Below, one piece after another: positions 44,333 through 53,129 of a stretch of 64,000 nucleotides of DNA. The stretch covers positions 62,001 to 126,000 of the forward strand of contig PAJP01000005.1 of the NCBI GenBank assembly GCA_002706095.1. The letters run 5' to 3'. The notes below the pieces were generated by a model. The model ran no database searches. It was not told where the DNA came from and worked only from the letters and a program-made list of their open reading frames with translations. A program made the translations under genes and the position numbers. The first letter of the stretch is position 1, and every line of letters begins with the position of its first letter. The stretch comes from Methylophaga sp. Its GTDB lineage: Bacteria > Pseudomonadota > Gammaproteobacteria > Nitrosococcales > Methylophagaceae.

Positions 44333-45337
44333 GTGAAAAATAAACAATCTGAGCATCCATATATCTGTCCTGATTTATTGGAACAGTGGCAAACTATCAT
44401 GGATATCTTATCCGTCATCATGGACGTCCCCATCGCTTTGATTATGCGCTACGAAACGACTCACTTTAGCGTATATGTCAAAAATGACGCTCAAGGTAAT
44501 CCATTCCATATCGGTGAAATGGTTGAAAACGGTGCCGGTAGCTATTGTGAGTCGGTTATAAAAGATGATAATCCCATACTGATCCCAAACGCATTGTTAG
44601 ATGAAAAATGGGCAAACGCACCTGAGATTGAAATGGGTTTGATTAATTATCTTGGCTTCCCTGTTCGCTGGCCTAATGGGGATGCGTTTGGCACTATTTG
44701 TATTCTGAACACAAAAGCCGTTTCTTATTCAGAGAAACAGCAACAGCTCATGTTGCAAATCAAAAATATTGTAGAGTCAAATTTAGAATTACTTGAAAAA
44801 AATCAGCAGCTAGAAGTTCTATCAAATAATTTGCAATATCTTGCTAATACTGATGATTTGACAGGTATATGGAATAGAAGAGCCTTCATCAATGAGAGTA
44901 ATAAAGAACTGAAACGCAGTCACAGAAGCGGTCACATTGTTTGTCTGCTTATGATGGACATTGATGATTTTAAAGACATCAATGATGCTTTCGGTCATGA
45001 AGTGGGCGATGAGGTACTCAAACTATTCAGCCATTGCATTCAGGCAACGAAACGCCCCTATGACATTTTTGGTCGTATTGGTGGAGAAGAATTTGCCATA
45101 TTGCTTCCTGAAACGGGCTTAAAACAGGCGACTCATCTAGCAGAACGCATTCGCAAAAAAGTGTCAGAGATTTTTTATTTCACCCAAGGCCAGTCCATAA
45201 AGATCACTGTCAGTATTGGTGTTCATCAAGTTGATGATAAAGAAACAAATATTCTGGTGGCATTGAATCAAGCGGATAAACTACTCTACGCCGCTAAACA
45301 TTCAGGAAAAAATACTGTGATGGCAACGTCACTTTGA
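44333..45337 (+). CDS. GAF-GGDEF diguanylate cyclase
   Basis: This 334-residue cytoplasmic cyclase starts at a GTG (44333) with AAGGA 6 bp upstream; the ATG two bases earlier is immediately followed by TGA. The N-terminal GAF domain (about 10-160) includes GAGSYCESVIKDDNPILIPNA and YLGFPVRWPNGDAFGTICIL. A GGDEF domain follows (about 175-332) with the active site GGEEF. An RxxD inhibitory site (RPYD) is placed five residues before it. It overlaps the convergent DUF3080 gene by 9 bp at the stop codons. Confidence 0.93.
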   Translation: MKNKQSEHPYICPDLLEQWQTIMDILSVIMDVPIALIMRYETTHFSVYVKNDAQGNPFHIGEMVENGAGSYCESVIKDDNPILIPNALLDEKWANAPEIEMGLINYLGFPVRWPNGDAFGTICILNTKAVSYSEKQQQLMLQIKNIVESNLELLEKNQQLEVLSNNLQYLANTDDLTGIWNRRAFINESNKELKRSHRSGHIVCLLMMDIDDFKDINDAFGHEVGDEVLKLFSHCIQATKRPYDIFGRIGGEEFAILLPETGLKQATHLAERIRKKVSEIFYFTQGQSIKITVSIGVHQVDDKETNILVALNQADKLLYAAKHSGKNTVMATSL

Positions 45338-46390
45338 CTCAACCCCAGGTCGCATTCCACATTGCTCTAACAAACGTTGCCAAGACTGAGTGTGACGCTC
45401 TAGGGCTTGATGTAACTGCTGCCAGATGCCGGTAGTTGTGTCAGGATCTAAATTTTCCTGCCGGTAGGCATTAAAATCATCCGACACTGTGTTGTGCCCT
45501 TTTACCTGTGCAAGTCTGTTCAATAGCGGAAAAATCTCATCGCTCTGCTGAGTGACTGCCGCCAAATAAGGTTGCACTTTCCCAATATAAATATTGAAGA
45601 AAAAGTGACGTACGATTTCAGCTTGAGGTGTCACGCGCTGTTGATAGCACAGCGCTTTCCCGGCAAGTCTTGCTTCTATGATCTGAGTTGCATCATTTAA
45701 TCTCGCTGTTAACAACTGAGCACTTTTTAACAATTTGCCAGCATGATGGCTGTATAGCCATTGTTGCTGTATTTTGCCTAATTGTTGTAAATCTGTATCG
45801 AGATGCTGATTATCTATCTGTTGTTTTATCTTCAGAAGTTTTTGTAACCCTGTTGTCGTTGAGTGGTTTGAGCTAGTGTCAGTCGGTAAATATCCTTTTG
45901 AATATGTCATCAATTCCGTTATTTCTTCTGTCGACCAAACTGCGTTCCAAAAAACCAGAGGAAGCGTTACACTTTTCTGTGCTATGGCCTGTTTGAGAAT
46001 ATCTCGAGTTTGCTCATCATCAAGTGTATTTAAACAAAGCTTGGCCGAATGAATAAACTTCATTTCATAGCGAAGTCGATTTATGGGCAGCATGACACGC
46101 CCCAAAATAGAATTTCGCTCAGCAACCACAACCTGTAATTCACAACCATATAAAGATAAAAACTCCAGCATATTCACGTCTATCTGGGGCACGTCGAGCA
46201 TTCGTTGCTTTTTATCAGGCAGTTTTGTTAAGGCAGGTAACTTAGAAGTTGAGACAGGTTGATCTAACACTCTGGCCAGACGGACTAAGTATTCATCCAT
46301 CATAGAATCTGGCTCGTTGAACTTATCACATGCCGTCATCAACAAAACCAGGCTAAGAAGAGAAATGACCTTTTTATTCAATAGGTTCAC
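45329..46390 (-). CDS. DUF3080-type lipoprotein
   Basis: This 353-residue protein has a signal peptide and lipobox (LVLLMTACDKF, Cys21). The mature region is mostly helical, with LLRLA-type repeats and the sequence FLSLYGCELQVVVAERNSILGRVMLPINRLRYEMKFI. This matches my memory of the DUF3080 family found next to cyclases and porins in marine gammaproteobacteria. The function is unknown. It overlaps the convergent cyclase gene by 9 bp. Confidence 0.72.
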   Translation of the reverse strand: MNLLNKKVISLLSLVLLMTACDKFNEPDSMMDEYLVRLARVLDQPVSTSKLPALTKLPDKKQRMLDVPQIDVNMLEFLSLYGCELQVVVAERNSILGRVMLPINRLRYEMKFIHSAKLCLNTLDDEQTRDILKQAIAQKSVTLPLVFWNAVWSTEEITELMTYSKGYLPTDTSSNHSTTTGLQKLLKIKQQIDNQHLDTDLQQLGKIQQQWLYSHHAGKLLKSAQLLTARLNDATQIIEARLAGKALCYQQRVTPQAEIVRHFFFNIYIGKVQPYLAAVTQQSDEIFPLLNRLAQVKGHNTVSDDFNAYRQENLDPDTTTGIWQQLHQALERHTQSWQRLLEQCGMRPGVESK

Positions 46391-46459
46391 TATGACAAAG
46401 TTGGGCTTAAGCAGGTTAGATATAGCTTGTAATGAACTAAAATCATGTTATCGGACAGG

Positions 46460-48277
46460 TCAGGAAATTTGCTGATGTATGCCAAACATCAGCAATGGCT
46501 GCCCTGCTTGGGTGTGGGTGATGATCCGACCTTTAGTCAGCACATGTACTACTTTTCCGTTTCGATGCAACATCCTTATCGTACATTCAAAAAAGTCTGT
46601 CTCACCTTTCAAATGCCTTTCTAATTGTTTTTCGACGTTGAGTACATCATCAGGGTGACAATGCTCCTTCCAGGTGTCCATTGTCATCGGCAATAGCTCA
46701 GTTAAATCATAGCCTATCATTTCTGCCCAATTCTGGTTATAGACGGCCTCTCCCGTTTCGATATTCCACTGCCAGCTCCCCAATTTCGCACTCGATAGCA
46801 CTGTTTCCAATCGTTTGGCTTCTTGACGTAACTGTGTATGTGCCTCTTGTCCAACGGTCTTATCGACTATAAAACCAATGATTTTTGAAGGATTATCAAT
46901 CGCGTCACGCTCCACAAAAAAATTGCCATGCAGATAACGTATGTCATATTGGGTAGGAATGCGAAATGTCAGCTCAAAATGCTCCTCAAATTGGGATGCT
47001 TGTTCTAATTCCATAGATATGCGGTCGCGATCCAATTCATGAACCATTTGCATCCATTGCTTGTATGAGCCCTCAAATGTGTTGTTTTCGATTTCATAAA
47101 TAGAGAGTAGCTGCTCGTCCATATAAACTTTGTCTGAATAAAGGTCCCACTCCATGACGCCTATCTTGGCGATATGAGTCACCATAAGCAGTCGCTGTTC
47201 AGACAAATTACGGCTGGCATGAGCTTCTGAGGCTTGTTTTGTCGCCCCAGCCCCTTGCCTTGCCAAAAATGAAATGAAACTAAATATAGCTACACCAACA
47301 AGCGTACAGATAATCGCTATCAATATAGGTTGATAGCGTTCTGATAAGGTCATGAGCTCATCATGACTATAAACGAACAAGCGCCAGTTTCTCTCTCCAA
47401 CATTCAGCTCAAACATGTGTGAGAACGCTTTTTCATTTTCTTTTTCATGATAAAAAGCGTGTTCAGTGTCAGCATTTTTGTATAACAACGTGTATGCGTC
47501 ATCACTGAAATCATAAATCTCAAAATTTAACGTTTGTTGTCCTCGGCCTAAAATACCCTGCATGAAATCCTTCATCCTGAACGCGGCATAAACAAAGCCC
47601 TGGATTGCATCTCTACGTTCAACAACAGAACCGGTGGCCTTATTATGTTGATACACAGGCACATACATTAAGAACCCATGCTGCTTTTCTTCATTTGTCT
47701 CCTGTTCAAGGATAACCGGGCCAGTCGCTACTGCTTGTTTAGTATCTCTGGCTAAAATCATCGCCTGCCTTCGAACAGGCTCTGAAAACATATCAAACCC
47801 AAAAGCACGTTGGTTACGCCAATCAAAAGGTTCTATGAACACAATCGAACTATACTGTTCGCGTTTACCTGTGGGCTCGAGAGTGTAATCAGGAAACCCT
47901 TCTTCCCGGATGGATTGGATATGTTGAGTAAGGGATTGAGAAGGAATCATCTCGGCGTAACCAATCGCCTGTATGCCAGGAAAGTCTCTCTGCAATTGAA
48001 TCGTATCGACAAAATGACGCCAATCTGTGCGGGTCACTTGAGTACTGGCATCAAATAATCCTTTGCCACTACGAAGTGCCAACTCATAATCACGCATCCG
48101 CTCCGATATGGCCTGAGCAACGTAACTAGCTTCATAATTAAACCGCTGATTCACCTTGTTATGAACAGTAGTGAATAACAGATAACACAGCCATGTACTG
48201 ATCAACAGCCATAGTGATAGTGCCAGCCATGCTGATGGTGGATGCTTTTTGATGTGCCTGGAAAAAAACGTTTCCAT
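46460..48277 (-). CDS. CHASE-PAS-PAS membrane sensor without an output domain
   Basis: This protein of about 605 residues starts most likely at the ATG at 48277 (a TTG lies seven codons upstream). TM1 is at about 18-40. A CHASE periplasmic sensor is present (RMRDYELALRSGKGLFDAST...DFPGIQAIGYAEMIP, about 60-310), then TM2 near 320-340. Two PAS_3-like domains follow (about 365-475 and 485-605), each with a PAC end. The chain stops at LLMFGIHQQIS*, exactly where GGDEF, EAL or a kinase normally begins. I see no such domain in the 70 bp downstream. Either it signals through a partner or the gene has lost its output part. Confidence 0.85.
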   Translation of the reverse strand: METFFSRHIKKHPPSAWLALSLWLLISTWLCYLLFTTVHNKVNQRFNYEASYVAQAISERMRDYELALRSGKGLFDASTQVTRTDWRHFVDTIQLQRDFPGIQAIGYAEMIPSQSLTQHIQSIREEGFPDYTLEPTGKREQYSSIVFIEPFDWRNQRAFGFDMFSEPVRRQAMILARDTKQAVATGPVILEQETNEEKQHGFLMYVPVYQHNKATGSVVERRDAIQGFVYAAFRMKDFMQGILGRGQQTLNFEIYDFSDDAYTLLYKNADTEHAFYHEKENEKAFSHMFELNVGERNWRLFVYSHDELMTLSERYQPILIAIICTLVGVAIFSFISFLARQGAGATKQASEAHASRNLSEQRLLMVTHIAKIGVMEWDLYSDKVYMDEQLLSIYEIENNTFEGSYKQWMQMVHELDRDRISMELEQASQFEEHFELTFRIPTQYDIRYLHGNFFVERDAIDNPSKIIGFIVDKTVGQEAHTQLRQEAKRLETVLSSAKLGSWQWNIETGEAVYNQNWAEMIGYDLTELLPMTMDTWKEHCHPDDVLNVEKQLERHLKGETDFFECTIRMLHRNGKVVHVLTKGRIITHTQAGQPLLMFGIHQQIS

Positions 48278-48548
48278 TACTTTTAAGTTACCACCCAATA
48301 AAGAGATAAGTCATATCTACAAATAGCCGTGTTACTCAGTATGACGATGAGTTGATGATGAAGCTAGCTACCCAAACTAAGAGCACTTTTTTTACAGAAA
48401 AATCCTTCTGCAAAAATGACATCGATCATTTCATCATTTTGTCACAATAAAACGGCATAAACTATCAGTGACCAGCAGGGATTCGTGTTTTCTGAGATAG
48501 GTCGAGATCAGTTGTTGAGGCTTCTTATCTTGACAGGCAAAAATATTT

Positions 48549-48577
48549 TTGACACGGCTCTGTATTGTCTATACATT
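48549..48577 (+). promoter_or_regulatory. Predicted cold-shock promoter and long leader
   Basis: TTGACA (48549-48554), a 17-bp spacer and TACATT (48572-48577) form a good sigma-70 promoter. Transcription from about 48584 would give a leader of about 154 nt before the cold-shock start at 48738. Long leaders of similar length regulate cspA-type genes in enterics. The rest of the 48299-48737 gap holds no convincing gene. Confidence 0.5.
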
Positions 48578-48737
48578 GAACATAGCTTGAAAGTTGATCT
48601 GAATATTTATTTTTCATTTCGAAGCATTACCATCAGTAGCTCGTCCTGTTTGTTAATAAGTACTCTGCACACTTCCAGCTATACCAAAAAGTCTCAATTT
48701 GGGACTTCAATTATTTATTAAGAAATTAGGATTATTT

Positions 48738-48944
48738 ATGTCTACAACTACTGGTACTGTTAAATGGTTTAACGAAGCTAAAGGTTTTGGTTTTATTGAA
48801 CAAGAGTCTGGCCCAGACGTTTTTGCTCACTTCAGCCAAATCAAAGGTGACGGTTTCAGAACCCTGAATGAAGGTCAACGTGTTGAGTTCACAGTAACTC
48901 AAGGTGCTAAAGGCCCTCAAGCAGAAAACATTACTGCTCTGTAA
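48738..48944 (+). CDS. Cold-shock protein (CspA family)
   Basis: This 68-residue OB-fold RNA/DNA chaperone starts at the ATG at 48738, with AGGA 6 bp upstream; the frame runs 13 codons further up. RNP1 is KGFGFIEQ and RNP2 is VFAHFSQI. The N-terminus [16 protein letters not shown] and the C-terminus [14 protein letters not shown] are typical. A long leader and a strong terminator bound it. Confidence 0.97.
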   Translation: MSTTTGTVKWFNEAKGFGFIEQESGPDVFAHFSQIKGDGFRTLNEGQRVEFTVTQGAKGPQAENITAL

Positions 48945-48969
48945 GACATTATTTTTACAGAAAAGAAAA

Positions 48970-48998
48970 AAAGCCCCGTTATTCGGGGCTTTTTTTTT
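48970..48998. terminator. Bidirectional intrinsic terminator
   Basis: AAAGCCCCG-TTATT-CGGGGCTTT is a perfect 9-bp GC-rich stem followed by a run of T on the plus strand and by TTTTTTTC on the minus strand. It ends the cold-shock gene and the convergent SDR gene. Confidence 0.95.
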
Positions 48999-49008
48999 GC
49001 CTGCTGTT

Positions 49009-49737
49009 CTATTCCACAACCTGTTTGGCAAAATGTTTATATTCACGACCAATCTGTTGGGCTCGGCTATCAGGAAATACATGGGGCTCGCCCAGCTCTA
49101 ATGCCTTAATAATCGCCTGTGCGACAACACTGGGGGGGGCTGCGTCACTCACCCCTATCGATTTCGCCATATCCGTATCGACAGGTCCCGGATGAACACT
49201 CAAAACAACCGTTCCTTGCTGACCCAGCTCGTGCCTAATGGCTTGAGTTAGAGAGTATGCGGCGGCTTTAGATGCCGCGTATGTCGCAAAAGCTGGCACA
49301 CTTCTTAGTGATGCAATTGAGTTGAGTTGAACAAATGCACCACCACCGTTGTTCTTTAATAACGGAGCAAATGCTTGTGCCATTCTCAACAAGCCAAATA
49401 CATTGATATCAAATTCATTCTGTAAGGACTCAATGGCGGCCGGGTCTAAAATAGCGGCTTTATTTAGAATACCTGCATTGTTGATAACAACATCCACATC
49501 CTGTGCGTTTGCCGCTGCAGCATAAATGGAATTAGGTTGATTAAGATCGAGAAATATAGGTGTGACGCGATCAGCATAACGCATTTCAAAATCATCTACC
49601 GAACTCAAATCTCTTACCGCAAGGTAAACTTTTTCAACTCCATAATCGAGTAGTGTCTCTGCGATAACTCTACCTATCCCCCTATTAGCGCCAGTGATAA
49701 ACACAACCCGATGTTTTAAACCAAATCCTGCATTCAT
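49009..49737 (-). CDS. Short-chain dehydrogenase/reductase (SDR)
   Basis: This 242-residue classical SDR has the cofactor motif TGANRGIGRVIAETLL (near residue 15), the NNAG motif in VDVVINNAGILNKA and the catalytic YAASKAAA (Tyr and Lys, near 160). An Asp-rich region after strand 2 (VRDLSSVDDFE) leaves NAD/NADP preference open. The substrate is unknown. It is monocistronic, and AGGGA lies upstream of its ATG. Confidence 0.92.
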   Translation of the reverse strand: MNAGFGLKHRVVFITGANRGIGRVIAETLLDYGVEKVYLAVRDLSSVDDFEMRYADRVTPIFLDLNQPNSIYAAAANAQDVDVVINNAGILNKAAILDPAAIESLQNEFDINVFGLLRMAQAFAPLLKNNGGGAFVQLNSIASLRSVPAFATYAASKAAAYSLTQAIRHELGQQGTVVLSVHPGPVDTDMAKSIGVSDAAPPSVVAQAIIKALELGEPHVFPDSRAQQIGREYKHFAKQVVE

Positions 49738-49862
49738 ATTTTATCCCTGTTGATGGTTTCCACTTGCTGACTGACGGAATCTAATAAAGTTCAGGGTCTA
49801 AATAGTTGCCATATGAAAATCAGTCAAATACATTGTGTCCGAGATAAACTGAAAGGCACCCC

Positions 49863-51161
49863 ATGGATATCGAACACTATCAGAGTCTGATCGAACAATT
49901 TCTGAGTCAATTAATGCATTGGTTGAGTAGTCCAAAATTTTATTCACAAATTGGATTAATCATACTGGCACTGCTCATTGGCTTGTCAGTGAATCGATTT
50001 CTTCGCAATCTCTCCCCTCTTCTCAGAGAGAAGCCAACGGAAGGTCCTATTCTTCAAATCCGTCAAGGTATATTCAGGCTGAGAGAACTCATTCTGCCGC
50101 TGATGCTGGTGTTATCTATGTCTGTAGCAGTCGACATCAGCCAAGCTGTGATTGGTCAAGCCTGGCTTGTTAAACTCAGCTTAAGCCTTGCGGTTATATT
50201 CATGCTCTACACGATTATCACCCGTTTCGTTGAAAAACAACTTTTTAGAAAACTCGCTTTATGGTTCATTTTGCCTATTGCTGTTTTGCACGTGTTTGGC
50301 TGGCTAGATGAAGTAGTCGCTTACCTAGAAACAATCTCTCTGCAGATCGGCAACTTTAAAATCTCTGCTTATGGCGTTGCCAGAGTCCTCATTTTCGGTT
50401 CAGTTTTATTTTGGTTAGGTCGACTTTCCAATAGTGCCGGTCAGCAAATCATTCGTAATCAGCATGATCTGGATATCGGCACAAGAGAAGTGTTTGCGAA
50501 GTTATTTCAAGTAGGGCTCTTCTTTGTCGTCTTTCTACTTTTGCTGCAAATCATGGGCATTAATTTGACGGCGTTGGCTGTGTTTGGTGGTGCGCTTGGT
50601 GTTGGTCTGGGCTTTGGTCTTCAGGCCATTGCATCCAATTTTATCTCCGGCATTATTCTTCTATTAGACCGTTCTCTTAGTGTGGGTGACTTTGTTGAGA
50701 TGGAAGATGGTCGTTGTGGCACCATTCGCGAACTCAATATGCGTTCAACGACATTAGAAACTTATGATGGTAAAGACATCATGGTGCCTAACGAACAGTT
50801 TATTACGACCAGCTTTACCAATTGGACGCACAAAAATACTAAACAGCGCTACTCATTAGAGTTTCAGGTTGCCTATAAAACTGATTTACACCAGCTATTT
50901 GAACTAGTAAGAGAGACTGTAGCAAGTCATCCACAAGTGATTAGTGGCGATGATATACCTCTTGAAGAGAGACCTGATGCTGAAATAAAAGGCTTTGCTG
51001 ACTCTGGTATAGATATTCTGGTCGAATTCTGGATGCAAGGAATTGATGATGGCCCCAACAGGGTGGGCGCGGATCTGTTGTTGATGATTTGGGATACTTT
51101 GAAACAAAACGATATCGACATTCCCTTCCCACAACGAGAAGTTAAAATTATTAATCAATAA
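49863..51161 (+). CDS. MscS-family mechanosensitive channel
   Basis: This 432-residue small-conductance channel releases solutes on osmotic downshift. About five transmembrane helices precede the pore helix TM3 (LTALAVFGGALGVGLGFGLQAIASNFISGIILLLDRSL, about 235-275). The cytoplasmic beta-domain starts at VGDFVEMEDGRCGTIRELNMRSTTLETYDGKDIMVPNEQFI. The extra N-terminal helices place it among the larger MscK/YbdG-like members. It ends in a long perfect hairpin. Confidence 0.94.
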   Translation: MDIEHYQSLIEQFLSQLMHWLSSPKFYSQIGLIILALLIGLSVNRFLRNLSPLLREKPTEGPILQIRQGIFRLRELILPLMLVLSMSVAVDISQAVIGQAWLVKLSLSLAVIFMLYTIITRFVEKQLFRKLALWFILPIAVLHVFGWLDEVVAYLETISLQIGNFKISAYGVARVLIFGSVLFWLGRLSNSAGQQIIRNQHDLDIGTREVFAKLFQVGLFFVVFLLLLQIMGINLTALAVFGGALGVGLGFGLQAIASNFISGIILLLDRSLSVGDFVEMEDGRCGTIRELNMRSTTLETYDGKDIMVPNEQFITTSFTNWTHKNTKQRYSLEFQVAYKTDLHQLFELVRETVASHPQVISGDDIPLEERPDAEIKGFADSGIDILVEFWMQGIDDGPNRVGADLLLMIWDTLKQNDIDIPFPQREVKIINQ

Positions 51162-51176
51162 CTGCCAGGATATCCT

Positions 51177-51212
51177 TAACATTAAATGCTTGCGCACAAG
51201 CATTTAATGTTA
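51177..51212 (+). terminator. Long perfect hairpin after the MscS gene
   Basis: TAACATTAAATGCTTG-CGCA-CAAGCATTTAATGTTA is a perfect 16-bp stem with a 4-nt loop, 15 bp after the stop. Only a weak TTATTT follows. It is the longest perfect stem I found in the window and may stabilise the message as well as terminate. Confidence 0.7.
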
Positions 51213-51264
51213 TTATTTAGTCACTTGGTTAATACCAGTCTCACTTTATTATTGGGAGTTTTTT

Positions 51265-51657
51265 ATGAAATATACACCGTTCATTGCTCCCATTCTTGTC
51301 ACCGCCGTTATCGCTCTAAATCAGACTTTCGCTTGTGAAACCCAGCCATCCTGTAAAAGTAATACAAAAACATCGTCCCCTGCTCAAAGACTGGCAGAAA
51401 GTTGCTATCAACAATGGTTAACTCTCGACTGGACACTGGCAAATGCAGAAATGCTAGCAAGAGACAATCTCGCTTTTAATGAGGGTGTGAGAAATATCTG
51501 TCAGGCTAGGGCTGAACTCTTCTTTGAGGGGTATGAAATAAAGCCCTTTATCGCAGCTGATTCACAGCAAGAAGTCTTTCCACTGGTTTTTCGTCCAAAT
51601 GTCGATGCAATAAAATCACAAATTCGTCTCAATTTACCGAAACTCAGACTGATATAA
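51265..51657 (+). CDS. Small periplasmic protein, unknown function
   Basis: This 130-residue protein has a signal peptide (about 1-24, ending TFACE). Three or four Cys (CETQPSC, SCYQQW, ICQAR) in the mature part suggest disulphides. The rest is helical (LDWTLANAEMLARDNLAFNEGVRNICQARAELFFEGYEIKPF). I do not recognise the family. It is monocistronic, between mscS and the MarR gene, with a terminator after it. Confidence 0.7.
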   Translation: MKYTPFIAPILVTAVIALNQTFACETQPSCKSNTKTSSPAQRLAESCYQQWLTLDWTLANAEMLARDNLAFNEGVRNICQARAELFFEGYEIKPFIAADSQQEVFPLVFRPNVDAIKSQIRLNLPKLRLI

Positions 51658-51665
51658 TGAGTCTG

Positions 51666-51687
51666 AGATATGGTATATCTTTTTTTA
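51666..51687 (+). terminator. AT-rich intrinsic terminator
   Basis: AGATAT-GGT-ATATCT is followed by seven T directly after the small periplasmic-protein gene. Confidence 0.7.
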
Positions 51688-51813
51688 TCCAGAAAATTGT
51701 CATTTCATATAAACAACTGAGAATAAATCCGATTTGCGTTGCTTTGATTACTCTCTATAATGAGCAATCTTGAGTTGTTATAGACTTAAGCGAATCAATC
51801 AACGGCGACTAAG

Positions 51814-51842
51814 CCTTATTGCATCGTGGCAATGTTAATAAG
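51814..51842. repeat. Imperfect inverted repeat before the MarR-family gene
   Basis: CTTATTGC...GCAATgttAATAAG forms an inverted repeat (inner arms ATTGC/GCAAT around a 6-nt loop) 23 bp upstream of the ATG. It could be an autoregulatory operator of the MarR-type repressor or a leader hairpin. Confidence 0.35.
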
Positions 51843-51865
51843 CAAATTTTTTAAGGAATCAACGC

Positions 51866-52327
51866 ATGTCAAACTTTGATAACTTGAGACTCGATAATCA
51901 ACTGTGCTTTGCTTTATATAGTGCTACGAACAGCATCACACGATTTTATCGCAGTCTGTTAAATGAATATGATCTCACCTACCCCCAATATCTGGTTTTA
52001 GTTGTTTTGTGGGAAAAAGATGGTGTCGCCATTAAAGATGTGATGAAACAACTGAAGTTAGACTCAGGTACATTATCTCCCATCATTAAACGGCTTCAGG
52101 CTGCTGAGCTGGTTGAGAAAGTTCGCACAGATGAAGATGAAAGGGTTGTTCGCCTTTTCCTAACGAACAAAGCGAGACAATTGGAACCTCATATCGCTGA
52201 AGTTCAAAATAAAGTGGCATGTAAAACTAATTTGTCATCAACAGAGTTTTTTGACTTATTAAGCACCCTGAATCAACTCACCAATGATCTCAATCAACGT
52301 GAAGAAACTACTGAGAAAATGACCTAA
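51866..52327 (+). CDS. MarR-family regulator, OhrR-like
   Basis: This 153-residue winged-helix repressor has the OhrR-type N-terminus LRLDNQLCFALYSATNSITRFYRSLL. The peroxide-sensing Cys (Cys14 here) matches the redox Cys of OhrR proteins. The recognition region LKLDSGTLSPIIKRLQAAELVEKVRTDEDERVVRLFLT is also typical. OhrR repressors respond to organic hydroperoxides and usually control ohr. No ohr gene is in the window, so the target lies elsewhere. The stop overlaps the convergent membrane-protein gene by 4 bp. Confidence 0.88.
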   Translation: MSNFDNLRLDNQLCFALYSATNSITRFYRSLLNEYDLTYPQYLVLVVLWEKDGVAIKDVMKQLKLDSGTLSPIIKRLQAAELVEKVRTDEDERVVRLFLTNKARQLEPHIAEVQNKVACKTNLSSTEFFDLLSTLNQLTNDLNQREETTEKMT

Positions 52328-53115
52328 AGCTTTATTTGATACACATGGACAGTAAATTTGAATAAAAGCCACAGCGTTAATAAAGGAATAAATAACATTA
52401 ATAAAACAAACTCAGCAAGCAGATAGACAGCTGCTTTAACTGCACGATCTGCCTGCTCTCTGACTTGCTGAAGTTTTGCTTCTATATCTAACTGCCCTTT
52501 CAGACTGTTAAACCAGCCTTTTGATTTTTCTTGTTGTTGCTCACTCAATGTTTCCACTTCATTCTGGGTCTGTTCCAAGACAATAACAGCTTCTTCCCTC
52601 TGAGATGCCAATAGCTCATGCACCGTTGCACTAGCCATCACTGATATAGGTATCAATAACCTGAGAATAGATAAAAACAATACTGTTTTAAGAAAAACAG
52701 GTGTGAGTTGCTGTGATGTTTTAGCTAAAAAATAACTCGCCGCCGCTATCAGTGCTAATACTGCAATCGCTATTCTCAAAAATGCTTGATCAGATAAAAA
52801 TAAGATAATTTGCTGAATGCCGAGTGAAGCTGAGGCAGCTAATAACACACTTGAGAATTGTTCTATTAGGTCATTTAAAGGATCGAGTATTTGTCCCGGT
52901 GCTAATGTCAGCCCGACGCCCATGGGTTCTATAGAAACTTCAGTTCCCTGAGCAACAGAGATGACACCATTTAAGCCTCTTGCCAAAGCATAGACTGACA
53001 AGGTGACCGTCATCATTTTTTTAAGCTGATGATCAGTCGACGTTGCAACAGGAAAGCAAGCCAAAATTAAACAAACACAAAGCAGTGATAATGACAATCG
53101 ATGTTTGTTTAACAT
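52324..53115 (-). CDS. Membrane protein of unknown function
   Basis: This protein of about 263 residues has a signal-like N-terminus (MLNKHRLSLSLLCVCLILACF). Helices follow near residues 90-115 and 118-135, another near 150-170, then a charged coiled-coil stretch (EEAVIVLEQTQNEVETLSEQQQEKSKGWFNSLKGQLDIEAKLQQVREQADRAV) and a final helix pair at the C-terminus. The ATG at 53115 is preferred; the frame extends nine codons to a TTG inside the upstream cyclase gene. The start lies 14 bp after the cyclase stop, so the two are probably cotranscribed. I recognise no family. Confidence 0.7.
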   Translation of the reverse strand: MLNKHRLSLSLLCVCLILACFPVATSTDHQLKKMMTVTLSVYALARGLNGVISVAQGTEVSIEPMGVGLTLAPGQILDPLNDLIEQFSSVLLAASASLGIQQIILFLSDQAFLRIAIAVLALIAAASYFLAKTSQQLTPVFLKTVLFLSILRLLIPISVMASATVHELLASQREEAVIVLEQTQNEVETLSEQQQEKSKGWFNSLKGQLDIEAKLQQVREQADRAVKAAVYLLAEFVLLMLFIPLLTLWLLFKFTVHVYQIKL

Positions 53116-53129
53116 ATTCAACTCATCTC

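Noticed and set aside
48485..48721. A 78-codon frame upstream of the cold-shock gene
   Set aside because: It lies over the predicted cold-shock promoter and leader, has no ribosome site and no recognisable domain; composition is not coding-like.
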